DNA from: Hamiltosporidium magnivora | Taxonomy: Eukaryota > Microsporidia > Dubosqiidae | Assembly: GCA_004325065.1 (NCBI GenBank) | Contig: PITI01000193.1 | Location: forward strand, 1 to 17,228 | DNA length: 17,228 nt | Direction: 5' to 3' | In this document: one piece after another, positions 8,730 to 17,228 of the stretch | Layout: each line of letters begins with the position of its first letter | Numbering within the stretch: position 1 is the first letter of the stretch | The notes under the pieces: model-generated | Databases searched by the model: none | The model's input: only the letters and a program-made list of their open reading frames with translations | Told to the model about the DNA's origin: nothing | Program-made: the position numbers and the translations under genes

Positions 8730-11411
8730 AAAATAAATGCAAAGAATTCTACTTATCTTTTTAAATTTACTTCTATCTATTTTTGAAATTTTGATTCATT
8801 ATTCTAGATAATATTAAAATGACATATTTACTCTACTAATCATTTTGAAGTTCCTTTGATCAATAAATATTTAGGTTTTATCATTCATAAAAACTTATTC
8901 CTTCAATCCATAATATCTTAAATCTAATAAATATTTGATCATACTTTTTGTGGTTTTTTTTATTCTTTTTTAAACTACTGATATTTTACAAGAAAAGAAA
9001 TTTTTAAACAAATTGATTAAAATTAAATAGTATGCTTTTGTGATACATTTAAGGATAATAATGGTATTTCTGAAAAAGTAATATCACATATTTTCATAAA
9101 AAAAATTATATATTAAATAAATTAAAAACGAAATAGAAAAAAATATTAGATTTTTACTTAGAAAATTTATGTGTAAAGAGTTCATCAACTACAATATTTA
9201 TGACATTAATAAAATTAATATTAACTCATAAGAAACTTTTAAAAATAATTAATTTTATTTTCATTTGATGTCCTAGGATTAAATATATTAAATAATAAAC
9301 TAGGTTCGAAACCAAAAATGCGATTTATTTAGCGATTATGGATCTGAAAGAATCTTAAATAGGAATAAATATAAAATTTGCGCAGCCTATCTTAATGTAT
9401 AGAGTACATTGACTTATAGTGCACCCTTAAAAATATATTCTATTATTATTACTCAAACGATTGCATGAATTTGTATCAAATAAATTTTAAACAAAATTTT
9501 ATTAAACAATTTTATAGTTTTCAGCATTAACATGATACATTTTAAGATATTTTGAAGTTATATAGAATAATTTTGAAAACAGAAATACAAATTTTAGAAT
9601 AGTATAGGACCTCACTAGATAGATCATTTATACTTAATCAATGTTAAAAATTGGGTGATTTATATTTAAGAAACAAAGAATCACATAAGTAATTACTCAT
9701 TGGCTTTTCTTAAATAGGCACAAAAATTGAATTTTCTTGAAAAACCAGTATGAAAGTGTAGATTTTTTAGTTGGATGAAAAAACCGTTTAAATGTTTTAA
9801 AATGCACAAAAGAAGCCACTACATAAATAAATTATTTGTAAATTAGGTTTTGGGTAAAATAAATCTCTTTTGGTATCAGTTGCTATTATTTGGACTTGCA
9901 AAGAAGCTTTATATTCTACGATTCGGGTTTAAGCCGAAGATACTTTGAAAAAAAATCATTTACCCAAAGTTGTAGAAACATCTAACATTTTAGAAAAAAA
10001 AATATTTATTTATTAATCTTTATTAATTTCCGTGTTTAAAACACAATTTTCGCTACTTAAAAATTGAGTTTTAAATTATGATATTAATAGGTATTCAATA
10101 ATATAATATTAAACACCAAGATAATTTATGGAGTTAACAGTAAAAATTTACATTAAAAAAACTATTTTTAAAAATTTCAATTCTATTATTATAAAATATT
10201 GTGTTATCTTGAACCCAACAAATTGAATTCAATTCTATAATCTTGATAAATGTTTTTTTTGAATGTAATTACTTACAAAGATATAGATTAATCTCACAAT
10301 TAAAATCAGTTTTTTAGTTTTACGTAAAAAAGATGACGGACTATGAGATAGAATCTGCATTCAAAAATTTAATTGTAGCTTGAATTATATTTTGAAAAAT
10401 TTCCTTTTGAGCTCTTAGAATAAAACTTAAAATTTTCACAATGAATTTTATAAAAAAAGTTAAGTATAAACTAATAAAGAGATTAATATATTTAAAATAT
10501 CCAAGAAATGTTTTTATGTCGTTTTTGAATAATGTTTAAAACGATAATTAACGTAAATTCGTGTTTTCGGAGAGCCACGGAAATAAAATCAAAATTACTG
10601 TGTAAAATAGTATTTTTTTAGCAGTGATATTTTTCAAAAACATCTAAAATTCAGAGAAAGATTCCAGAACATTATTCTGATAAAATAACAAAACAGACAG
10701 CAGCAATTGTAACAAAAATACGTAACAAAAACATGAATATATATGATGTAAACTTAAAAAAGTATTACGTAATGAAATTGAGTTTAAGCACCTAAAAAAA
10801 TATTATATAAGAACTCTATCATCCAAACCATCTTTAAGAAATGAAGAGATATTCAATAAATGCGTCTAAATATATCTAAATTTTATTAAAATATTCAAAC
10901 GATGTTAGTTCAAGAGACAATAGAACAAACATTATTTATAAGATCGAATCTATAAATACTTTTTTTGCCAAAATTAAGGTCTGATTGTAAATATATTTAA
11001 AATTAATTACAGTTAAATTGTGGTTCTAAGATTCTAGAATAAAATATAGTTTAGAAAAAATACTCAGAAATTTCTCCCCACAATATCAGCTTGATTCACT
11101 CTCGCTATATATAGATTCATCAAATTCAAAAAGCACTTTTTGTAGTGCATATTTATAGAACAATTCGCTTTTTGGTCTAAAATAATTTAATTGTTCTTGA
11201 TAACAATAAATTAAGAATGTTACCAAGCTAGGAGAAAATTATATATTATAAGTTTAAAGATTTTCATAGAATACTGTTTGCAAGACTTTTTTCATTTTAA
11301 AGGAATTACGATCTACATTTATATAAGTCTTAACTTGGATATAATATAAATGAACAACTAAAAAACATATTTATTATATTTAAATTTGTAGTTTGAACAA
11401 AACATGTTTTA

Positions 11412-11456
11412 CGCAATAAATTTAGTTGAAACTTCAACTAAATTATTTTTTTTGCG
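11412..11456. repeat. Imperfect inverted repeat (potential hairpin)
   Basis: The core arms AATTTAGTTGAA and TTCAACTAAATT are exact 12-base reverse complements separated by two bases. Further out, CGCAA on the left pairs with TTGCG on the right across unmatched A/T bases. Two nested complementary arms are more than base composition easily gives. No ORF overlaps it. Confidence 0.6.
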
Positions 11457-11751
11457 ACTAAAAAGAAATAGATTTTTAATTAGGAAAATATATGTTAAAA
11501 ATGAACACATATACTGCTATCATAAGCATGTACATAGGGTGCAAAAATTTCATCTGGCTTTTTAAATTATCTATAGCGCTGTCTAAATTGTTATATTTGT
11601 GCAACCACCAAGAAACTGACTCAGAATCGGCTTATAAAATTTAAATAAATTATTTTATAAACCACAATAACTCTTTTGAAAACCGAACAAATTATATCTA
11701 AAAATAACTCAATATGTACTATAAATCATCGCCTTCATTAAACAAAACAAT

Positions 11752-11775
11752 GATATTATATCTTGATATAATATA
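11752..11775. repeat. Short AT-only palindrome
   Basis: The arms ATATTATATC and GATATAATAT are perfect reverse complements around TT. In DNA this AT-rich a 10-base palindrome can occur by chance, so no function is claimed. Confidence 0.5.
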
Positions 11776-12094
11776 TACTGATGTAAAATTGACCATTTCA
11801 GGCATATTTTACGATTTAGAGTACTCTTTTAATGGGGTAAGTTGGAACCAATATTAAATAAAACTATCCTTAAATTTGAAAGAAATACTAAGTTTCATAA
11901 ATTAATTCATTGGAATATTTTTTAGGTTAAATTTAAAGATGATTATGAGGGAAATGTTAATCATACTGCTTTATTCTTAGAACAATCAAAATTATAATGT
12001 ATAAACTTAGTATGATACTGCATAATTTAATAATTGTCAGTATATTATTTTTTACAGATAACACAAAATATTAGATTCAAATGCAAAAGACTTT

Positions 12095-12335
12095 CAACAT
12101 TCATTCTTGGCACTACAGCCCTGTGCGAGCCTTGGTCTCCCATAGTAATGCAGGCTACCGGTTTTTTAGTGGATTCGTTTACTTATCGGGTTTCGTAACA
12201 AGATTGTTTTAAAGGGAAGGTTGTTAGCCCTACGCCCAACCCCAACATGGGGATCAGTCTTTTTTAGTCGGCTCTTACGACAAGCAGAGCATACTCCAAG
12301 CCAATTCTACTTCCAGCATAGTGGGGAAGCAAAAA
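12095..12335 (+). mobile_element. GC-richer leader block at the 5' side of retroelement copy A
   Basis: A sharply bounded stretch with far more G and C than its surroundings, including CCCTGTGCGAGCCTTGG, GCAGGCTACCGG, TTAGCCCTACGCCCAACCCC and GTCGGCTCTTACGACAAGC. It has no convincing ORF on the plus strand. The minus-strand 73-codon frame over it has no motif. It directly precedes the region where copy A starts to match copy B, so it may be the 5' leader of the element. Copy B lacks it just upstream of 16450, so B may be 5'-truncated or the block may be from a different insertion. The CCTACGCCCAACCCC string resembles leader sequences I associate with other LINE-type elements; I cannot verify this. 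Confidence 0.4.
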
Positions 12336-14344
12336 AACATTGCCCAAATAAATCTGATACTTTTCATAAGATAAATATACAGAAAAATATTTGGTAGCAA
12401 AAAACAAAAAAAAATTAAATAAGGGTAACAAACGACACCGATAAGATGAATAATAGTAAAACTGGTGCAAAAATGTAAATAACACTTACCATCGGATCCC
12501 CATCTTTACCTTTAGTATGCAACAAAAGCACTTCCGCATTCAAGCCAAATATGCAATAACGTACAAACTAGTTATTTTAACACGTTTTTTTTCCTAATAC
12601 ACCACCTCTTTTTCGGTTTAAATTTCTACTGACAAACATCGTACGACATGACAGATAACTGGGCTATAGCTTTTCCATAAAATAACAGGCCAATAGACTA
12701 CGACGAATATTTTATCCGTAACAGCTACATCACAGATGGCCTATAATTTTCTTTTTGCAATACAAATGGGTTGAAGAAATGCCTCTATATGACTGGACAG
12801 TGCTTCAAAGGTACTACAATGAGGAATTTGGTTGCGTTGGAACCTCGAGCTGATAAAAAAAATACTAGGTTGTAGGGGAATTAAAACAAGAAAACGATGG
12901 AAATAAACTTGAATTACCCTTATATCTCTAACGCTGTTCACTGGTCGAACCACTACGTGCATACACCCGAGAGATACTTTTTTATATAAACCATGGCAAT
13001 CTTGGTGAATCAAATTGGATAAGTGGTGTTCGAACTCGGAAACACCCAAATGAATTAACTGTCAGTAAAGTTCTTGACATCATAAATCCTAATAGTCACC
13101 TATCACGCTAAGACGCATATATCTGGAGCAAATACGGATGCCGTGTATTATACATGCGTGCTGGTATAGTATTACTAAAAAAAACATAAAATGAAACCTA
13201 GATCCGCTTGCATTGAAAACATAAGGATATAATTTTTAAGTTTATACTTTCCAAAGATCCCGAGAGGCTGTACCAGGAAAAGATCACCGGCTATCAAAAC
13301 GGAAAATTAAAAAATTTCAATCCAGAGTTTATCCAAACTTGAGAGTATAAATGATTGTTCCGAAGCTTAGGTAAACAATAATGAGTCTTCGGATTTCTAT
13401 TCCAAAATCTTATATGTATAAAAGTATGATGTAATTCTAAAAGAAATCGTGGGTTTAAACTGTTAATGAGTTCGATTTTATTGTTAGATAGCGTATCTTG
13501 TTGCATTAGATGTTATTGTGGGTCCTAATATAAATGAGAGTATTGGTCTAAAATTGCGTTAAAAAAAACATGATGACACAGTTACGTATAACGATTATTT
13601 GATTTTATTTGCACCATATGATCTTCGTTTTTTGTTTTCGTGAGTTTATGAGTTCTAAGTAACATTAATTGGCTTATCACTTGGAAAGCCGCTGAAATTC
13701 GAAGTATTTAAAATTCTATATCAAGAAACTTACAACTCTTTAGATATGTCTCTATTAGATTATGATGGTCATATCTTTAAAAAGTACTCCCCGGGCTGAT
13801 TAACTCTATGCTAGCAAGCATAATAAAACCCGAAAGATATTCCGTGAAGCGACTAAAACTACAAGCCCCTTCCGTTATGTTCCATCTTTAAGATTTAACT
13901 GCAAATTGTGTTACAAAATCGGTCTTACTTAAATGCTAGAAACAAGTATTACAAGAAACAATCAATTTTACGGAATTGTATGTGTTTATGAATCAAAAAA
14001 TCAGACACCACCGAGTGTTGCTCTTAACAAAGAACTCGTAAATAATCCAAAAAGCTACTTATATTTAATTAAAAAGAAGCTTAGATTCACTATTTCCTGT
14101 TTTTTTGCTCATTTTACCGGAAACTCTAATTTACTCGATTGAATACTGGGATTATTTGCAGCTTCTAAATTTGAATTTTATTTATATTTGATTAGGGCCT
14201 ACTAAAATACAAAACAAATAAATCCAGAGAGGAATGCTACAAAAAATCGTTTTTAGCTTTTTCTTTTCGTTTTGTGTATGGATTTATTAGGTGCAAACTT
14301 AACGAAAAACATACAAAAGAATATACATTATGATTAAATTCTAA

Positions 14345-14464
14345 TTCTACATATTACGTTTTCTTTAAGATCTTAAGCTCTTTGATAGACCATTTTAAAT
14401 CGAAAACTATAACGGGAAAGAGCAAGAATTAAAAGCTATTGAGTTAAAGATAAAAAATAGAACT
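14345..14464 (+). other. Inactivated RT catalytic motif C and motif D of copy A
   Basis: One frame reads FYILRFL, stop (14366-14368), then DLKLFD. In this RT family the catalytic box is F-x-D-D followed by L-K-L-F, so the first catalytic Asp is replaced by a stop codon while the second (14369-14371) and the LKLF tail survive. About 15 codons on, KAIELKIKNRT matches motif D (K-x-x-G-L-x-I-N-x-x-K). The position within the element is as expected. Confidence 0.55.
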
Positions 14465-15183
14465 TGACCCGAAGTTATACGTGTTCCAAATATACTGCTA
14501 TTCTTCAAGAAAGTTTAATTTAATAAATATCTGCCGATACTAGAAAATAGCTGAGGTAATTGACTTTAACTCGTGCAAAGAAGTACAAAGCAAACCGTTA
14601 TTGGGATTTGAAAGACTTTGCAAATTAGACTAAACGCAAAGGATACGTTTTAGAAAATTGCGCAAAAATGCTATCGTTTATTAACTTAAACTCGGGGTAT
14701 AACTTTGACTTGACAAGCCGACTTCTGTAAATTAGATGATTGATGCGGGAAGTGTTGTCAAAAATAAGTACGTTCTAGCTTAAGATGACAAGAACGTTTA
14801 TTACATCAGAGAAATACTTAAAAGAGATAAACATGGTGTTGGGTGCGAAGCAAAATTATGCATCTGTAAATTTAAGTTTGTTTGGAAAAAAGCTAAGAAA
14901 TATCCAATCGACGATCAGACTTCCAAGATATAAAGAATACAAACGGGACTGGCCTCGAAACATATATATGGGTTCAAAAAGTAAAATAGAAGCGGGAATA
15001 TGCGGTAATTAGGAAGATTTAAAGTGGACATAGCTTGCAAAATTATTTAACAAATAGAAAAAAAAACTTATGTACGAGTTTATAACCTAGAAAAACCATA
15101 TGTGTTTTGAATCTTCCTCATGGCTAAATAAGAGAAGCGTGAAACAGATCGAGGAAGCAGTGTTCTGCTATTACCAGATATAA

Positions 15184-15309
15184 ATGTATTCTGGATGACA
15201 TGGGATGTATTAATACCGCACTAGTCTAAAAAAACATTACATTATAGCGACTCGATGTAATAAAATCCTCGGTGGGGACTACATCACATAGCATAATGAA
15301 GTTTTTCGA
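15184..15309 (+). other. CCHC zinc-knuckle region preceding the endonuclease domain of copy A
   Basis: CILDDMGC is read at 15184-15207. After a frameshift and stops, ATRCNKILGGDYIT and then HNEVFR are read at 15247-15309. The pair of Cys, a His-containing piece and a final Cys (ATRC), followed by HNE, is the arrangement found before the restriction-like endonuclease in this element group. The middle His is no longer clear in this copy. Confidence 0.55.
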
Positions 15310-15890
15310 TTTTTTTTCTACTCTTTTTTTTAAATCATAAGTTTAAGTCTAAAAACAAATTAAGAGTCGATCAGTTCAATAATTCTCTGAAAACAACATG
15401 TGAGGATGAGAAACACTAGATATAATACCGATTCTTTGATTCGAGAATAATATAACCGATATATTTGTTTTAGGTAAGGGTCAGAATTAGATATCACTCC
15501 TTGAAGTACGAATTACTTTCCAAGATATACTTCTATAATTGAATCTGTAAAACTTAGGAAGTATAACCTGCTATCCTATGAATTAACTCTTATTAATAGT
15601 GAGTGTTGAAATAATAATTTTATGTAATGACCTGGAACTGTATGTATTGTGACAAATACCCTAAGTTATACCTCAAAAGATTGCTATAAACCATAACTAC
15701 ATAGGCTAAAATTCAGTCGATCGTACTAAGAAGACGGTCGAAACATATTTCATTGATCTGAAAGAAGAGGACTCGGGTCAGGACCAAATTCCGAAGAGGG
15801 TTTCAAAGAGGGGCAATGGATGCTATTAAGGGAACTGAGATGCACGAGCAATTGGCACACCGGTTAAACCAAGCTAGTAACTAGGAAGAT

Positions 15891-16449
15891 GAGGTTAATT
15901 TTTTTAAAACAAAAAAATACTTAACTTCTTATTTCACAAGAAAAAACCGCATTTGAAAACCTACAAAAAACATAAATATAGAGTTCGGATTTTGAAGAAA
16001 AAAAAGGGTGGTTAAAGAGGTAGAAGGAAATTTATAAAAGTAATAAAGAAGTTTTAACCCTGAAATTCATTAATATTTTTTTAAAAAATAATATCGTTCT
16101 AGTAATTTCAATTATTCGTTTAAGATTAAAAAATAGAAGTAATTTAAAAAATAAAAATAAAAAATAATGATCCATAAAGCATCAATTAATAAAGTCCGTG
16201 CCTCTTCTGACTCCGAAATCCTATAAGTCCCGTTTATTAATAGAAATTTTTCTAAAAATTCAATATTTTTCCAACGAACGAAGCCATTTAAAAAGAGGTT
16301 TGATAAAATAAATTTATTTATTTATTTTAGTCAAAATCTTTGCTGGATGTTATAAGAGAAACAGCTTCAAATAAAGTTTAAAATTTAAAGGCAAAATTGA
16401 AATAAATTTAATAAAACAATTCATTTTTTTTATTCTTCCTTATATAGGT
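15891..16449. other. AT-rich spacer between retroelement copies A and B
   Basis: Begins with A/T runs that may be the 3' tail of copy A. No ORF or RNA gene is seen. A slightly less AT-rich patch at 16190-16240 has no readable content. The 560-base gap means A and B are two separate insertions rather than a strict head-to-tail tandem, unless this is a long decayed tail. Confidence 0.4.
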
Positions 16450-16863
16450 AGAAAGAAAAATGTTAGCAGCGAAATATCGAAAAATACCAAAATAAAGGCT
16501 GCAAACGAGGCTGATGAGGTGAAGAAGAGTGATAATGAGGTACAAAAATGTAAGCTACACCCACCGGCGATTTCCCTACCTTCCTCCTCCTACACAACAA
16601 TAACACCTCCACCACCAAGCCAAACATGCAGTAAAATGCAAAATAGTGGGCTTGACACCTTACCTTCGCCTAAATCACCAGTTCCCTCTTCGGTTGAAGT
16701 TTCTGCGTGCGAGCCATCGTACGACATGACCAGTCCCTGTACTCATCTAATCCGGAAGGTAACAGGCTAATGGCATTGCAGACGATATTCGATTCCGTAA
16801 CAGCCGACCCGAAGGAATGGCCTCGAATTGTTTTTTTTTGCAGTACAGACAAGGTTTGAAAGA
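16450..16863 (+). other. Segment of copy B upstream of the RT start: leader or short upstream frame
   Basis: One frame is open from before 16450 to a TAA at 16768-16770. It encodes a Pro/Ser/Thr-rich peptide (PSSSYTT, TPPPPS, PSPKSP, PVPSSV) in phase with the RT frame downstream. It has no ATG, only a GTG at 16519. A second in-phase TAA (16798-16800, in CCGTAACAG) is present at the aligned place in copy A (12717 on), so it was in their common ancestor. Together with the T run before GCAG/GCAA kept in both copies, this favours an untranslated leader or separate short ORF over the N-terminus of the RT. Confidence 0.5.
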
Positions 16864-17228
16864 ATGCCAAGAAATGGCTGGACAGAACTTCACAGGTACT
16901 ATAATGAGAAATTCGGCTGCACTGGAACTCTTAAAGTGTTAAAAAAATTGGCACAATGTGAGATGGGAAAGGAAGTAAAATCAGAAGAGAATGGAGAGCG
17001 ACGTAGAATCGCCACTTGTCTCGCTGATACATGCACCTTGACCGACACCACGGAGTACATAAACCTGAGAGATAAATTCTTGAGTAAAATCAAAGAAATC
17101 TCGATGAAGGAAATTGGAAAAGTGGTGGTCCGAACTCGAAAACATCCAAATGAATTGGTTGATAGTAAAGTTCTGTATCTCATTAATCGAGTAGTCTGTG
17201 AATATGCAGGAGCTCATGTACCTGAGTC
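16864..17228 (+). CDS. Reverse transcriptase of non-LTR retrotransposon, N-terminal part, open to window edge
   Basis: The frame from ATG 16864 is open for 121 codons without a stop and is cut by the window end. It encodes the N-terminal, pre-RT region of the same polypeptide that is broken in copy A. Readable blocks are W6-T-E-L and RYYNEKFGC (11-19), a Lys-rich middle, LRDKFLSKIKEISMKEIGK (68-86), VVRTRKHPNEL (88-98) and VLYLINRVVCEYAGAHVPE (103-121). The catalytic RT and endonuclease domains would lie beyond the window. A strong hit to any named domain is not expected in this part; the assignment rests on collinearity with copy A, whose later blocks carry RT, CCHC and endonuclease motifs, and on my recollection of similar microsporidian RTs. 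ATG 16864 is conserved in copy A (12779). The better-kept frame and less AT-rich composition suggest a young insertion. Confidence 0.65.
   Translation, partial: MPRNGWTELHRYYNEKFGCTGTLKVLKKLAQCEMGKEVKSEENGERRRIATCLADTCTLTDTTEYINLRDKFLSKIKEISMKEIGKVVVRTRKHPNELVDSKVLYLINRVVCEYAGAHVPE

Larger units (their letters stand above)
8730..12090. other. 3.3-kb AT-rich region without a recognisable gene
   Basis: No ORF above about 60 codons and no readable protein motif in any frame. No convincing tRNA or rRNA. Short stretches around 9840-9960, 10560-10860 and 11080-11160 are slightly less AT-rich and may be very old decayed sequence. Two short palindromes (11412-11456 and 11752-11775) are the only structured features seen. 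It reads as neutral, drifting intergenic DNA, or as relics beyond recognition. Confidence 0.45.
12779..15885 (+). pseudogene. Reverse transcriptase/endonuclease ORF of copy A, multiply frameshifted
   Basis: The start is the ATG at 12779. It is chosen because copy B has an ATG at the same aligned position and both then encode related peptides (A: W-T-V-L-Q-RYYNEEFGC; B: W-T-E-L-H-RYYNEKFGC). A stop follows after about 24 codons. Later blocks: LCYKI, RNNQFYGIV and VALNKE (about 13905-14040; RT fingers, N-Q-x-G motif); a possible motif A without its Asp (LIKKKL, about 14070-14090); motif C at 14360-14371 with one Asp replaced by a stop; KAIELKIKNRT (about 14430-14464; motif D). The thumb region is KTLQIRLNAKDTF and ADFCKLDD (about 14600-14740), and the linker is SWLNKRSVKQIEEAVFCYY (about 15118-15174). 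The CCHC knuckle, the HNEVFR block and the LRKYNLL, TW and VETYFIDLKEED blocks complete the C-terminus. The span of about 3.1 kb fits an RT of around 1,000 aa. It cannot be expressed. Confidence 0.7.
12365..15890 (+). mobile_element. Non-LTR retrotransposon copy A, near full length, decayed
   Basis: A degenerate plus-strand element of about 3.5 kb. Its first 780 bases align with copy B (for example GTACGACATGAC at 12641 and 16719, and VRTRKHPNEL at 13028-13057 and 17128-17157), with a growing offset of 4,078 to 4,100 bases. Its end aligns with copy L (around 15540-15800 against 690-950). In between, blocks of a single-ORF RT with a C-terminal zinc knuckle and restriction-like endonuclease occur in the expected order. 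That is the architecture of the R2/Dong (R4) type group and of elements known in several microsporidia. An A/T-rich tail follows about 15890. Both ends are approximate, and no target-site duplication was identified. Confidence 0.75.
16450..17228 (+). mobile_element. Non-LTR retrotransposon copy B, 5' part, continues past window edge
   Basis: This aligns collinearly with copy A from about 12365 to 13140 but is clearly less AT-rich and less decayed. Alignment starts abruptly near 16450 (AGAAAAATG and 12371 AGAAAAATA), without the GC-rich leader seen before copy A. That is typical of 5' truncation by target-primed reverse transcription, though a second source for the leader is possible. The element runs off the right edge, so its length and integrity are unknown. 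Confidence 0.75.

Noticed and set aside
9300..9320. GGTTCGAAACC, resembling a tRNA T-loop/B box
   Set aside because: No matching A box or D arm, anticodon arm or acceptor stem could be found in the 80 bases before it.
12264..13506. Three minus-strand frames of 70-102 codons
   Set aside because: They overlap copy A in antisense. The plus strand matches copy B and RT family motifs, while the minus frames have no motif of their own.
14785..15012. 75-codon plus-strand frame as an independent gene
   Set aside because: It lies inside copy A between the thumb and linker blocks, and the motif-bearing frame here (SNRRSD and following) is a different one; it is a piece of the decayed element.
16759..16843. 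Possible intron in copy B: GTAACAG ... T run then GCAG
   Set aside because: Removal of 85 bases would shift the upstream frame out of the conserved RT frame. Copy A reads GCAA at the acceptor, and retrotransposons copied from spliced RNA should not keep an intron.
16670..17217. Three minus-strand frames of 66-94 codons in copy B
   Set aside because: Antisense to the well-conserved plus-strand retrotransposon frame.

Overview
The window is a strongly AT-rich, gene-poor piece of eukaryotic nuclear DNA. It has only three plausible host genes in about 17 kb, no visible introns, and several retrotransposon remains. The retroelement type (a single-ORF non-LTR element with a C-terminal CCHC plus restriction-like endonuclease), the compact intronless genes, a CCC motif just before one start codon and a small lysine-rich secreted protein all fit a large-genome, repeat-rich microsporidian. 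That assignment is inference; no rRNA or species-specific marker is present.

Layout, left to right. Positions ~350-960 (+) hold the very AT-rich C-terminal remnant (copy L) of a non-LTR retrotransposon. Positions 2616-3569 (+) encode a 10-TM drug/metabolite-transporter-type protein that looks most like the SLC35F group. Positions ~4100-5400, minus strand, carry a previously cryptic, heavily frameshifted Ty3/gypsy-like reverse transcriptase plus RNase H. Positions 5847-5978 are an 8-bp minisatellite. Positions 7840-6704 (-) encode a 378-aa protein with a helical N-terminal half and a C-terminal half that reads like a divergent HAD-fold phosphatase. Positions 8274-8729 (+) encode a small, very basic protein with a signal peptide. 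Positions ~8730-12090 are an AT-rich stretch in which I find no gene.

The right third is non-LTR retrotransposon sequence. Copy A (~12095-15890, +) is a near full-length but dead element. RT, thumb, CCHC and endonuclease blocks can be followed in order through many frameshifts and stops. Copy B (16450 to the window edge, +) repeats the 5' part of copy A in the same orientation, offset by about 4.1 kb. It is much less decayed: from the ATG at 16864 its reading frame stays open for 121 codons to the end of the window. Comparing A and B fixes the likely start of the element ORF and shows AT-ward drift of the older copies (B, then A, then L).

The host genes do not form an obvious pathway. The transporter and the secreted basic protein fit parasite-host exchange. 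The HAD-like protein is of unknown function. I see no prokaryotic features, CRISPR, rRNA or convincing tRNA.
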